Source: Maricaulis sp.
Lineage (GTDB): Bacteria > Pseudomonadota > Alphaproteobacteria > Caulobacterales > Maricaulaceae
Length of the DNA: 64,000 nt
NCBI RefSeq assembly: GCF_017642925.1
Contig: NZ_JAEPOL010000009.1
Span: 62,001-126,000, forward strand
Direction: 5' to 3'
Both the position numbers and the translations under genes were made by a program. Positions 44,723 through 54,504 of this stretch are shown in pieces. The notes beneath the pieces are model-generated. The model was not told where the DNA came from and searched no databases. It saw only the letters and a program-made list of their open reading frames with translations. Position 1 is the first letter of the stretch, and each line of letters opens with the position of its first letter.

Positions 44723-45448
44723 TCAGGTCTTCGCCGTCTGCCCGAACAGCACGGCGCGCGCCTTCTTCATCTGTTCGCTGTCATCGGCCAGATTGCTGCG
44801 CAGATCATTGCCGACGGCCCGGCCTGCTTTCACCGCCGGACGCGCGCCGACGCGCTCGACCCAGGCTTTCAGCTTCGGGAAGTCGTCGAGATTCTGGCCC
44901 TGCCCTTCCGGCAGGATCCACGGCCAGATCGCCATGTCGGCAATCGAATACTCGCCGGCGATATAGTCGCGCCCGTCGGAGAGGGCCCGTTCCAGAACGC
45001 CGTAGAGCCGGTTCACCTCATTGGTATAACGCTGCTTGCCGTATTCCAGCTTGCTCTCGTCCGGCTCGATCTTCTGCGCATAGGAGCGGAAATGGTGCGC
45101 CTGGCCGGCCATCGGACCGAGACCGCCCATCTGCCAGAACAGCCATTGCTCGACCTCGACGCGGGCGCGTTCGTCGGCAGGATAGAACTGGCCGGTCTTG
45201 CGGCCGAGATATTGCAGGATGGCCGCACTCTCGAAGACGGAGATCGGCTGGCCGCCTGGTCCGTCCGGGTCGACGATCGCCGGCATGCGGTTATTGGGGC
45301 TGATCTTCAGGAAGGCCGGCTCGAACTGCTCGCCCACACCGATATTCACCGGCTTGAGTTCGTAGGGCAGGCCCATCTCCTCGAGCGCGATGGACACTTT
45401 CCACCCGTTCGGCGTGGGCCAGTAATAGAGTTCGATCGGGGCCGTCAT
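44723..45448 (-). CDS. Glutathione S-transferase (Ure2p/YfcG-like)
   Basis: ATG 45448 is preceded by GAGGAG. The 241-residue protein has IELYYWPTPNGWKVSIALEEMGLPYE, then KISPNNRMPAIVDPDGPGGQPISVFESAAILQYLG, the glutathione-binding half with the Asn-Gly motif (TPNGWK) of the nu/Ure2p-like class. The C-terminal half has LFWQMGGLGPMAGQAHHF, characteristic of YfcG/YghU-type disulfide-bond reductases. That class mostly has disulfide reductase rather than conjugating activity. It is divergent from the oxygenase gene. Confidence 0.92.
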   Translation of the reverse strand: MTAPIELYYWPTPNGWKVSIALEEMGLPYELKPVNIGVGEQFEPAFLKISPNNRMPAIVDPDGPGGQPISVFESAAILQYLGRKTGQFYPADERARVEVEQWLFWQMGGLGPMAGQAHHFRSYAQKIEPDESKLEYGKQRYTNEVNRLYGVLERALSDGRDYIAGEYSIADMAIWPWILPEGQGQNLDDFPKLKAWVERVGARPAVKAGRAVGNDLRSNLADDSEQMKKARAVLFGQTAKT

Positions 45449-45606
45449 GGCGCTCTCCTCAAAAAATCCGGTCCCTGCCAGATTGGCCCCCGACGTCACC
45501 CGTTCAAGGGGATGCTGCAATCACGGCCGCGTGTGCGACCTTCGGGCGCTTGGCAGGACACGGCCAAAGCCGTATCTGTCGGCGCGAACAGACAACAGGC
45601 CGAACC

Positions 45607-46563
45607 ATGCCCGATCAAGATATCCTGTCCCGCTTCCCGCCGGTCTCGATGACCCTGCTGGAGACCGACAAGGCACGCTTTGCCCGCGAACTGGGCCGCA
45701 GCTTCCGGGAATACGGTTTCGCCGCCATTTCCGACCACGGTTTGGACGAGGCCCTGATCGCCGGCGCCTACGCCAAGGCCGCCGAATTCTTTGCCCTGCC
45801 GGAAGCGACCAAGATGAAATACTTCGTCGAGGGCGGTGGCGGTGCACGCGGCTATACGCCCTTCGGCAAGGAGATCGCCAAGGACGCCAAGCATGTCGAC
45901 CTGAAGGAATTCTGGCATGTCGGCCGCGACCTGCCTGCCGGTCACCCCTATGAAGCCGACATGGCGCCGAACCTCGTCCCCGGCGAGATTGCCGGCTGGC
46001 AGGAGACCGTGCACGGTCTCTATGCCGCCTTCGACGCGATGGGTGTGAAAGTGCTGCGCGCCATCGCACTCGATCTGGGCCTGGAAGAAACCTTCTTCGA
46101 CGACACGGTGAAGGACGGCAATTCGGTGATGCGTCTGCTTCACTATCCGCCGGTGACCGGCGATCCGGGCGGTTCGATCCGCGCGGAAGCCCATGGCGAT
46201 ATCAACACGATCACCCTGCTGCTGGGCGCCGAGGAACCGGGCCTGCAGGTAAAGACGCGCTCGGGCGAATGGGTCGACATGAACCCGCCGCCGGGCTGTC
46301 TCGTTGTGAATATGGGCGACATGCTGGCCCGCTCGACCAATGACATCCTGCCCTCGACCCAGCACCGCGTGATCAATCCGGCCGGTGCGCGCACGGAATT
46401 CTCGCGCTATTCCTTGCCCTTCTTCCTGCACTACCGGCCGGACTACATGATCGAGACCCTGCCCGGCTGTGCCGGACCGGACAATCCGGACAAGTATCTC
46501 GAACCGATCCGCGCCAACGATTATCTCAACCAGCGCCTGCGCGAGATCGGTCTTTTGAAATAG
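45607..46563 (+). CDS. Isopenicillin-N-synthase-like 2-oxoglutarate/Fe(II) oxygenase
   Basis: The 318-residue product shows the double-stranded beta-helix oxygenase family: N-terminal FREYGFAAISDHGL, then AEAHGDINTITLLLG (HxD), and the distal His and Arg in TQHRVINPAGARTEFSRYSLPFFLH. The RxS that holds 2-oxoglutarate is present (RYS). The iron triad is therefore complete. In bacteria these oxidise small molecules such as amino acids or amines, and the substrate cannot be deduced. It stands alone between a divergent GST and a convergent operon, ending 7 bases before the yceI-like stop. Confidence 0.9.
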   Translation: MPDQDILSRFPPVSMTLLETDKARFARELGRSFREYGFAAISDHGLDEALIAGAYAKAAEFFALPEATKMKYFVEGGGGARGYTPFGKEIAKDAKHVDLKEFWHVGRDLPAGHPYEADMAPNLVPGEIAGWQETVHGLYAAFDAMGVKVLRAIALDLGLEETFFDDTVKDGNSVMRLLHYPPVTGDPGGSIRAEAHGDINTITLLLGAEEPGLQVKTRSGEWVDMNPPPGCLVVNMGDMLARSTNDILPSTQHRVINPAGARTEFSRYSLPFFLHYRPDYMIETLPGCAGPDNPDKYLEPIRANDYLNQRLREIGLLK

Positions 46564-46570
46564 GACGCTT

Positions 46571-47230
46571 CTAATCTGCCGCCTCGAGCGGCGGACCCAG
46601 AAGTTCGGCCTCGATATTCACCGTCACCCGGTCGGCCACGCCGAACGAGGAGCCTTCGGCCGGGATGCCGTAGACAAGGCCGAAAGCGGAACGGTCGAAT
46701 GCAGCTGTCGCCGAAAACCCGATCCGGGCCTGCGGGTCGTAGGGCACCATGCCGGCATAGCCGCCATTATAGGTGACATCGAGTGTCAGCGGCTGCTCGA
46801 TGCCCATCAGGGTGAGCGTGCCGGCCACCTGCGCCGTATTCTCCCCGGTCAGCGTCACATCGCTCGACACGAAGCGGATAACCGGATGGTTCTCGACATC
46901 GAGCCATTGCGCACCGGTCAGTTCGGCGTCGAAATCCACATCGTCGAGCGGATAATGGGTTTCCAGCGAAGCCGGGTCGATCTCGGCCGTCACGGACATC
47001 GTCTCCGGCGCCTGCGGATCGAACTCCATCTCGACATCGAAGCGCGTGAAGCGGACCGGGTAGCGCGAGAAGCCCATATGGTCGACATGGACGATGAGGC
47101 TGCCATGGGCCGTGTCGAGCCGGTAGGCACCGGCCGGCGGCGGATCCATCGGCGGCGGCGCGATATCCTGGGCCAGGACCGGGGCGGTCATCAGGGCGGC
47201 TGCGCCAAGGGCTTTGAAAAGAGACTTCAT
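46571..47230 (-). CDS. YceI-family periplasmic lipid-binding protein
   Basis: This 219-residue protein has a signal peptide ending near APVLAQ. The mature part is a YceI barrel: YRLDTAHGSLIVHVDHMGFSRY, RFDVEMEFDPQAPETMSVTAEID, VTLTGENTAQVAGTLTLMGI, and the closing FGVADRVTVNIEAELLG. YceI proteins bind isoprenoid-type lipids in the periplasm. It starts two bases after the last SRPBCC stop codon, so it is the last gene of the arsR-led operon. Confidence 0.9.
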   Translation of the reverse strand: MKSLFKALGAAALMTAPVLAQDIAPPPMDPPPAGAYRLDTAHGSLIVHVDHMGFSRYPVRFTRFDVEMEFDPQAPETMSVTAEIDPASLETHYPLDDVDFDAELTGAQWLDVENHPVIRFVSSDVTLTGENTAQVAGTLTLMGIEQPLTLDVTYNGGYAGMVPYDPQARIGFSATAAFDRSAFGLVYGIPAEGSSFGVADRVTVNIEAELLGPPLEAAD

Positions 47231-47232
47231 GG

Positions 47233-47709
47233 TCAGTGTACCCCTTCGCGGGTTTCGGCGAGTTCCAGCGCCAATTGTTCCAGCTGCCAGGCGACACCCT
47301 CACGGCGCGGACCGGCATTGTCGAGACCGTCGAGGAAGGCGTCCTGCTCGACATAGGTCAGCCTGGTGCCGTCCTTGTCCGCCTCGAACGTGACCGTCGC
47401 CAGCGAGACCGAGATCGGTGTGCCGTCCATCGTCATGCGATAGGCCAGGATGATCCGCGCACCCTCTTCGATGTCATGGATCACGGCATCATAGGTGAAG
47501 CGTCCACCGTCAGGCGCGCGCCCGGAGGCGCTCTCCAGACCGCCGACGCGGAAGTCGAGCGCGTGCTCGATTTCGGTGAAGCCTTCGGTCTCGGCGAACC
47601 AGCGGCGTTTGGCGGCCGGCTCTGCCCAGGCGGCAAAGACCGTGCGCGGCGGAAACTCATAGCGCCGGCTGAGCGTGAACGTGTCGTGGTCGACGCGGCG
47701 GTCGGTCAT
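47233..47709 (-). CDS. SRPBCC/AHSA1-domain protein 4
   Basis: This 158-residue single-domain START-like (AHSA1/CalC) protein has the family opening FTLSRRYEFPPRTVFAAWAEPAAKRRWF, the central FRVGGLESASGRAPDGGRF, and a C-terminal helix. These helix-grip folds bind hydrophobic ligands; the function is undefined. It overlaps the upstream SRPBCC gene by 4 bases and is followed by yceI after 2 bases. I start at ATG 47709 because the longer frame runs into the preceding gene. Confidence 0.87.
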   Translation of the reverse strand: MTDRRVDHDTFTLSRRYEFPPRTVFAAWAEPAAKRRWFAETEGFTEIEHALDFRVGGLESASGRAPDGGRFTYDAVIHDIEEGARIILAYRMTMDGTPISVSLATVTFEADKDGTRLTYVEQDAFLDGLDNAGPRREGVAWQLEQLALELAETREGVH

Positions 47710-48197
47710 GCAATATCTCCCCTGAAGGGTTTGGTGTCGGGCTTCTCCACCCACACACCCAGATGCGAGGCCAGAGCGGCGAGCAGGGTCTTCCAGCCGT
47801 CGCGCATCCGGTCGGCGTATTCGGCATAGGCAGGCGGTATGTCCTGGACGAGGGTCAGGCTGGCGCCGGTCTTTTCCGGCACGACGGTCACCGTCACACG
47901 GCCACCCTCGGCCGGGTCGATGTCCGCGCTGCGCCCGGTTGCGAAACGGAAGATCAGACGGTGCGGCGGATCGATCTCTTCATAAATGCCGACAAAATAG
48001 GCATCGCCGTCATCGCGCCGGTCGAGGATCACAAAGCGTCCGCCGTCACGGGCATCGATCTCGCACCGTTCGGCCGGACGGCCCGAGCGGACGAAGAGCC
48101 AGAGGCGGGCCAGTTCCGGATCGAGCCAGGCGCGGAATACGTCCTCCGGATCGGCTTCCAGATGTCGCGTTTCCGTGATGCTCGGTTGGTCTGTCAT
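47706..48197 (-). CDS. SRPBCC/AHSA1-domain protein 3
   Basis: This 163-residue AHSA1-type protein has the opening SITETRHLEADPEDVFRAWLD, a central GRFVILDRRDDGDAYFVGIYEEIDPPHRLIFRF, and a C-terminal helix MRDGWKTLLAALASHL. It has the same helix-grip fold as its three neighbours but is clearly diverged from them, so the array is not a recent duplication. It is coupled to the flanking genes by 4-base ATGA overlaps. Confidence 0.86.
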   Translation of the reverse strand: MTDQPSITETRHLEADPEDVFRAWLDPELARLWLFVRSGRPAERCEIDARDGGRFVILDRRDDGDAYFVGIYEEIDPPHRLIFRFATGRSADIDPAEGGRVTVTVVPEKTGASLTLVQDIPPAYAEYADRMRDGWKTLLAALASHLGVWVEKPDTKPFRGDIA

Positions 48198-48664
48198 GGG
48201 ATGGTCTCCCGCGTCAGGTGTGAAACGAGGTTTTCCAGCAGGGCGCCCCAGCCCTCGCGATAGCCCGCGAAGATGTCCGAACCGGTCTCCGCCGCGATCT
48301 GCAGCGTCAGGCGCATGCGGGCGCCGGCCCCGTCCGGATCGATCTCGACCGTCGCCAGCGCGGAGGACAGGTTGCGCCCTGCAAGGCTGACGGTCTCGGA
48401 CATGATGATGCGGCGGTCCGGCACAATGTCCTGGTAGACGACCACCGCCTCATAGGCGTTGGCATCGCCATCGGCCCAGCAGCGGCTGATGTCGCAGCCG
48501 CCAACCCGGAAATCATCCGCGTCATAGACGAGATGAAGATGGTCCGCCGGCTTTTGCCACTGTGTCCGCCCCTCCACGTCCTTCCAGGCCGCGAATATCT
48601 GCGCCGGCGTGGCGTCGTAGCGCCGCTCCAGCGTGAAGCGTTCATGGGTGATCCGGTCAGTCAT
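48194..48664 (-). CDS. SRPBCC/AHSA1-domain protein 2
   Basis: The 156-residue protein has an opening FTLERRYDATPAQIFAAWKDVEGRTQWQ closely resembling protein 4 of the array, and a central FRVGGCDISRC, then YREGWGALLENLVSHL. Both flanks show ATGA overlaps. Its likeness to protein 4 (FTLxRRYxxxPxxxFAAW) suggests those two share a more recent common origin than the others. Confidence 0.86.
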   Translation of the reverse strand: MTDRITHERFTLERRYDATPAQIFAAWKDVEGRTQWQKPADHLHLVYDADDFRVGGCDISRCWADGDANAYEAVVVYQDIVPDRRIIMSETVSLAGRNLSSALATVEIDPDGAGARMRLTLQIAAETGSDIFAGYREGWGALLENLVSHLTRETIP

Positions 48665-49179
48665 CTGGCATCTGCCTTCATCGCCGTCACGATCTCGACG
48701 AGCTGCTCGATCACGGTGCCCCAGCCATCATGGAAGCCCATGGCTTCATGGCGTTCGCGGGACGCCCTGTCCGGGTGCAACACCGTGGCGATGTAATGCG
48801 TTCCCGCACCGTCCGGCCTGAATTCAATCCCGGCGGTCATGTGAATGCCGCCGCAATGCTCGGCATCGCCCGCCGGCCGGTAGCCCGGCAGCAGCGCGCT
48901 GGTCCAGGCAATCCAGGCTTTCGGCTCGACCGCGACGAAGATGCCGGCATTGTCGAAGCGCTCGCTTTCGGGCGATTGCATCACGGTGCGGAACATGCCG
49001 CCCGGACGCAGGTCCATCTCGACCTCCGGCGTCGTCCAGGGGCGCGGCACCCACCATTGCTTCAGGCGTTCCGGATCGGTCCAGGCCGACCAGACCAGAT
49101 CGACGGGCGCATCGATACGGCGATCGATGGCCAGGTCGGTTTCGGGGTTGAAGCGGGCCCAGTCACGTTTGCGGGTCAT
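48661..49179 (-). CDS. SRPBCC/AHSA1-domain protein 1
   Basis: This 172-residue protein is the classical activator-of-Hsp90-homologue-1-like type: LAIDRRIDAPVDLVWSAWTDPERLKQWWVPRPWTT, MDLRPGGMFRTVM, WTSALLPGYRPA, HEAMGFHDGWGTVIEQL. In many bacteria this subtype is encoded beside an ArsR-type repressor, as here: its start lies 17 bases inside the arsR coding end. The family is thought to bind hydrophobic small molecules. Confidence 0.88.
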   Translation of the reverse strand: MTRKRDWARFNPETDLAIDRRIDAPVDLVWSAWTDPERLKQWWVPRPWTTPEVEMDLRPGGMFRTVMQSPESERFDNAGIFVAVEPKAWIAWTSALLPGYRPAGDAEHCGGIHMTAGIEFRPDGAGTHYIATVLHPDRASRERHEAMGFHDGWGTVIEQLVEIVTAMKADAR

Positions 49180-49519
49180 CGGGGGTTTCCTTTGCAGCCA
49201 TGTCCCTGAGATAGGCGTCGAGCCGGTCGAGCCGGGTCTCCCACAGCGCTTTCTGCTTCGACAGCCAGTCCTGTGCCTCGCCCAGACGCGCGGTTTCCAG
49301 CCGGCAGGTCCTCACCCGTCCGGTCTTCTGCGTGCGGATCAGCCCGCCCGTCTCCAGCACTTTGAGGTGCTGCATCAGGGACGGCAGAGCCATTTCGAAC
49401 GGTTCGGCAAGCTCGGACACCGAGGCCGGCCCCTCGATAAGACGGGCGATAACGGCCCGGCGGGTCGGGTCCGCCAGGGCATGAAAGGTGGAATCGAGAT
49501 GCGTCTGATAGTTAGGCAT
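49163..49519 (-). CDS. ArsR-family transcriptional repressor
   Basis: The 118-residue protein has a winged helix: FHALADPTRRAVIARLIEGPASVSELAEPFEMALPSLMQHLKVLETGGLI, followed by RVRTCRLET and a C-terminal helix (DWLSKQKALWETRLDRLDAYL). It lacks the CxC metal site of metal sensors, so it probably answers to an organic ligand or stress. It is first in a six-gene operon with four SRPBCC genes and yceI. A perfect 14-base palindrome overlaps its start codon, consistent with autorepression. Confidence 0.9.
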   Translation of the reverse strand: MPNYQTHLDSTFHALADPTRRAVIARLIEGPASVSELAEPFEMALPSLMQHLKVLETGGLIRTQKTGRVRTCRLETARLGEAQDWLSKQKALWETRLDRLDAYLRDMAAKETPDDPQT

Positions 49520-49526
49520 ATGCCTA
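49513..49526. promoter_or_regulatory. Palindromic operator candidate of the arsR-SRPBCC operon
   Basis: TAGGCATATGCCTA is a perfect palindrome across the arsR start codon. A matching half-site, GCCTAAC (reverse complement of GTTAGGC, which extends the palindrome at 49511), recurs at 49573-49579 in the AT-rich promoter region. This two-site layout suits a dimeric ArsR repressor. Confidence 0.6.
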
Positions 49527-49796
49527 GGTTTTCAGCGACAAGCCGCGCCGTCAACCCAAAACTTATATATTCGCCTAACTTTCCCCCAACCGACTGATCC
49601 AAAACGAAAACAGCCTGTGATCTCGCGGGTGCGATATTACTCGCCTCGATAATTTCCATAGTTTCAATTGATTATCTTTCGCGCGCAGGCGGACGTAGTC
49701 TGGAATCAGCGACAAGACGCGACGGATCTGACCGGTTTTGCGCCGGCGGCGAGCCATTTCGGACTGACCCGGCCCGCCGCCACTCAGCAAACTGAA

Positions 49797-49828
49797 GGAC
49801 GCGGACTCTCGTCCGCGTCCTCTTTTTG
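49797..49828 (+). terminator. Orphan plus-strand intrinsic terminator, end of a possible small RNA
   Basis: A perfect 10-bp stem (GGACGCGGAC / GTCCGCGTCC) with a 4-base loop is followed by TCTTTTTG. The nearest upstream plus-strand gene ends 3.2 kb away. It lies in the 398-base gap between arsR and the lipase gene, so it would end an unannotated transcript from about 49600-49800 or attenuate the lipase leader. No gene is supported in the gap. Confidence 0.8.
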
Positions 49829-49917
49829 TCCGGCCAGACAAAGTGTGATGACGCGCACACTCGCCCTCCCTCTCCCCATGGATACTGACGGCCCATTCGA
49901 CTGCCAGGGAGGACGTC

Positions 49918-50826
49918 ATGGCCACGCTCGAATGCCGGCTGATCAATGCCTCGATCGCCTGTTATGCGATCAAGAGCGGGGCGCTCGATCCCGCCAATCC
50001 CAACCTCGCAAAGCTCGGCCTGAAGCCGGGCACCAAGCCCACCGTCTTCGTGAACGGGCCCGAGCACATCAATGCCGGCTTCGTCGCGGAAACCTCGGAT
50101 GACTGGGTTGTGCTCGCGCTGCGCGGCACGCTGCCACCCTTCAAGGGCGATCTGTGGGCGTGGATCCGAGACTGGTTGCAGGATTTCGAAGCCGGCCCGA
50201 CCGACTGGACAATTGGCGGACGTGTCTTCGGGCGCGTGGAGACTGGTTTTGCCACCGGCATGCTCAGCATCTGGCCCATGGCCAAGGCCGCGATCGACGC
50301 CATCGACCTGACCGGCAAGCGCGGCATTCTGGTTACCGGTCACTCCAAGGGCGCCGCGATGACCTTCCTGGCGACCTCGCTGATCAAGTCCGAACACCCG
50401 CACATGCTGGTGCAGAACTGCTGCTTCGCCGCGCCGATGACCTGCGATGCGACCTTCCAGAGCAATTATGATGCGCTGGGCCTGCGTCCCTTCACCGTGC
50501 GCTACCAGAATGAGTACGACATCGTCCCCTTCCTGCCCTGGTGGCCGGCCCTGACGCTGGCCGCCAGCGCCGAGCGGCGCGAGCGTGGCGAAGCGGTGCA
50601 GATGGCGCCGGAAGCCTGGCCGGAGCCCGGCAATAGTGCGTCAGACAATCTCTACAAGCCGGTCGGCATCCTGCGCTATATCGGTCCCGATTGTCTGATC
50701 GAGTATGGCACGAAGGCCGAGAACGACGCCTGGGCCGCGCTCTGGCAGGCGATCGATGCGGGCGACTTCCGCGAGATCGCGGAGGCCCATTCCGCGTCCG
50801 GCCGCTATTGCACCTGCATCTGCTGA
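49918..50826 (+). CDS. Class 3 (alpha/beta-hydrolase) lipase-like protein
   Basis: The 302-residue protein starts at an ATG preceded by GGGAGGACGTC. It has the lipase nucleophile elbow GHSKG (S143), the oxyanion strand WVVLALRGTL, and the later NEYDIVPFLPW with the likely catalytic Asp. A C-terminal GRYCTCIC tail has two cysteines. No signal peptide is visible, so it is cytoplasmic. It probably acts on acylglycerols or other esters. Confidence 0.82.
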   Translation: MATLECRLINASIACYAIKSGALDPANPNLAKLGLKPGTKPTVFVNGPEHINAGFVAETSDDWVVLALRGTLPPFKGDLWAWIRDWLQDFEAGPTDWTIGGRVFGRVETGFATGMLSIWPMAKAAIDAIDLTGKRGILVTGHSKGAAMTFLATSLIKSEHPHMLVQNCCFAAPMTCDATFQSNYDALGLRPFTVRYQNEYDIVPFLPWWPALTLAASAERRERGEAVQMAPEAWPEPGNSASDNLYKPVGILRYIGPDCLIEYGTKAENDAWAALWQAIDAGDFREIAEAHSASGRYCTCIC

Positions 50827-50832
50827 GGCGGA

Positions 50833-52176
50833 TCAGGTGTCGGACGGGCCGGGCATTTCCTTCACGTGGACATCCATCTGCGGGAAGGGGAATTCGATGC
50901 CGTGCTCGTGGAAGCTCTTCCAGATCGCCATGTAGACATCGCTGCGGACATTGGAGAGCCCGTTCTGCGGGTCGGAGATCCAGAAGCGCAGGTCGAAATT
51001 GACCGAGCTGTCGCCGAACTCCATCAGATTGCAGACCGGCGTCTTGTCCGGCACGACACGGTCAACGGTCTGGGCGGCGGCGATGGCAAGCTGCTGCACC
51101 TTCTCCATGTCCACAGTCCCGTAGGACACGCCGAAGGGGGCGTGCTGGCGCACCACCCGGTCGGATTTGGACCAGTTGATCACGCCATTGGCGATGAAGT
51201 GCTCGTTCGGGATGAGGTGCTCGGTGCCGTCGCGCGTGCGCATGGAGACATAGCGCGACTGCATGCCCGTCACCCAGCCGAACTGGCCATCGACTTCCAG
51301 CGCATCGCCCGGCTTGATCGACTTGTCGGCCAGGAGCGTGAAGCCGGCGGCGAAGTTCGCCACGGTCTTCTGCAAGCCCAGCCCGACCCCGATACCGACA
51401 GCACCGGAAAAGATCGCCAGCGTGGCCAGGTTGAAGCCGGTCAGCTGCAGCGCGATCAAGAGCGCCACGATCGGCAGGACAAAGCCGAGCACCTTGGAGA
51501 TCAGCGCCCGCAAGGCCGGCGAAATCTCGTCGGCACGTTCCAGCTGGGTGTTGATCGCGCGGCCGGCAAAGGAGGCCGCCCAGAACAGCACGCCGAAATA
51601 GATCAGCGTGCGCAGCACGTCGAACAGGGAGAGATCGACCGGATCGCCCTCCTCCGTCTCGCCCAGCGGGATGGCCAGCGCCTGCAGCTGCATGACGACA
51701 TCGTCGAGCAGGCCGAACACATCGAGCGCCGCCACCGGCCAGGCGATGTAGAAAGCGACCTGCGACCAGAAGCGCGAGCGGATAATCAGCGTCACGGCGC
51801 GGATCACCAGCCAGGCCGTCATCAGGCTCATCGCCGCGTTGATGAGATGGAAGGGCCGATCGACCGCGCCCAGCACCACACGCTCGATCGCCAGCACAGC
51901 CAGCAGCGCCAGCGGTGTGGCCAGGGCAATCGCCGCGGTCAGCAGCCGCCGTGCCAGACCCGTGCGGATCAGCTCGCGCGTGTGCGCCTCGACCAGATGA
52001 CGCAGGCGCGGCCCGAAGATCAGCGCCGGGATGAAAGCCGCCGCCACCAGTCCGATCTGGATCGCGACATTGATGTCCAGCAGGGTTTCCTGGAGCCAGG
52101 TCAGGATCTCGCCGAAACGGCCCTGAAACGCTTCGAGCGGCAGGAGCTCGTCGAGAGCGGAATCATCCTGTGTCAT
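50833..52176 (-). CDS. MscS-family mechanosensitive ion channel
   Basis: ATG 52176 gives 447 residues. Four or five N-terminal helices precede the pore helix (VGIGVGLGLQKTVANFAAGFTLLADKSIKPGD), followed by the MscS beta domain (VTGMQSRYVSMRTRDGTEHLIPNEHFIANGVINWS) and the C-terminal alpha/beta domain (FDLRFWISDP...). The pore Gly/Ala packing pattern is present. It relieves osmotic downshock by opening on membrane tension. Confidence 0.92.
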   Translation of the reverse strand: MTQDDSALDELLPLEAFQGRFGEILTWLQETLLDINVAIQIGLVAAAFIPALIFGPRLRHLVEAHTRELIRTGLARRLLTAAIALATPLALLAVLAIERVVLGAVDRPFHLINAAMSLMTAWLVIRAVTLIIRSRFWSQVAFYIAWPVAALDVFGLLDDVVMQLQALAIPLGETEEGDPVDLSLFDVLRTLIYFGVLFWAASFAGRAINTQLERADEISPALRALISKVLGFVLPIVALLIALQLTGFNLATLAIFSGAVGIGVGLGLQKTVANFAAGFTLLADKSIKPGDALEVDGQFGWVTGMQSRYVSMRTRDGTEHLIPNEHFIANGVINWSKSDRVVRQHAPFGVSYGTVDMEKVQQLAIAAAQTVDRVVPDKTPVCNLMEFGDSSVNFDLRFWISDPQNGLSNVRSDVYMAIWKSFHEHGIEFPFPQMDVHVKEMPGPSDT

Positions 52177-52307
52177 GGGCCTTGGCACTCCGGCTCGTGC
52201 GGTGAGATCAAAGGGTTAGCACGAGATGCGCGCGCAGGACCAGAGGCGGAAAGGAACGGGCGGCGGTTTCAGCCGTTACAACCCGTATAGCCACAAGGGA
52301 GGTCATC

Positions 52308-52559
52308 ATGGCCACTCTCCATGCGCGCGAATTGCGCACCGTGTGGCGGCGCCGGCTTTTCACCTTCGCGGTCGCCACCTTTATCGTTCTCGCCCTGCTT
52401 CTCGCCGTCGGCAGCCCGCTGATGGCCGAATTCGTGCAGCCCGGCCTCATCGGCCCTGTCGTCTTTGCCGTCGAGTGGGTGGTGATTGCCGCGGGCCTGA
52501 CCTGGCTGGCACTGTTCGCCCTGTCGAAGCGGCGCCGGGACCTGCCCGGAGCCGAATAG
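52308..52559 (+). CDS. Small two-span membrane protein, unknown function
   Basis: This 83-residue protein has GGGAGG just upstream of its ATG. Two hydrophobic helices (about 17-38 and 48-70) lie between basic ends (MATLHARELRTVWRRR and SKRRRDLPGAE). I recognise no family. The positive-inside rule places both ends in the cytoplasm. It lies alone on the plus strand between the MscS start and a convergent membrane-protein gene. Confidence 0.65.
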   Translation: MATLHARELRTVWRRRLFTFAVATFIVLALLLAVGSPLMAEFVQPGLIGPVVFAVEWVVIAAGLTWLALFALSKRRRDLPGAE

Positions 52560-52568
52560 TCCGGGCCG

Positions 52569-53009
52569 CTATCGCCCTCGGTAGTAGCGGCGGGCAACGC
52601 CGACAAAGATCGGGCTGGCCAGGAAAGCGTACCACGCCCCGGCGATACCCGTGGCGAACAACGAGAAAAAGACAATGCTGGCCGCACTGTCATAGGCGCC
52701 GTTGGCGGCGCTTGCCGACAGGAGTGCGCCACTCAGCCCGCACAGCGTGGCCAGCCCGATCGCCGGTCCGCCGACGAGAAAGCGCTGCCATTTGAACGCC
52801 ATGCCCGGTGGCTGGTCCAGCCTTCGCGCCCACCAGGTCGAGAGGGCAAAGTCCGCCATCCAGATCACGGCAAAGCCGGCCGACAATCCAAGCAGGATGG
52901 CTGCTGGCACGCCCCCGGGTCCGGACAGTGCTGTGACGGCCCGAAGGAGCGCGACGCAGGCAGCCACGCCCCCGGCGAGCACGACAGTCCGGTTGGGGCG
53001 GCGTACCAC
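52569..53009 (-). CDS. Small polytopic membrane protein, unknown function
   Basis: This 146-residue product starts at a GTG one base after the gatB stop codon. Four hydrophobic segments (about 10-28, 35-57, 83-102, 112-135) suggest a four-helix membrane protein. No family recognised. Its position immediately behind gatB suggests it is the last gene of the gat operon. No ribosome-binding site other than the gatB end is visible. Confidence 0.55.
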   Translation of the reverse strand: MVRRPNRTVVLAGGVAACVALLRAVTALSGPGGVPAAILLGLSAGFAVIWMADFALSTWWARRLDQPPGMAFKWQRFLVGGPAIGLATLCGLSGALLSASAANGAYDSAASIVFFSLFATGIAGAWYAFLASPIFVGVARRYYRGR

Positions 53010-53010
53010 C

Positions 53011-54490
<1,480 letters not shown>

Positions 54491-54504
<14 letters not shown>

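Noticed and set aside
49575-49755. A small minus-strand protein of about 60 residues beginning MARRRRKTGQIRRVL
   Set aside because: Strongly basic and possibly real, but no ribosome-binding site and no recognised family; it overlaps the likely arsR promoter. Left as unproven.
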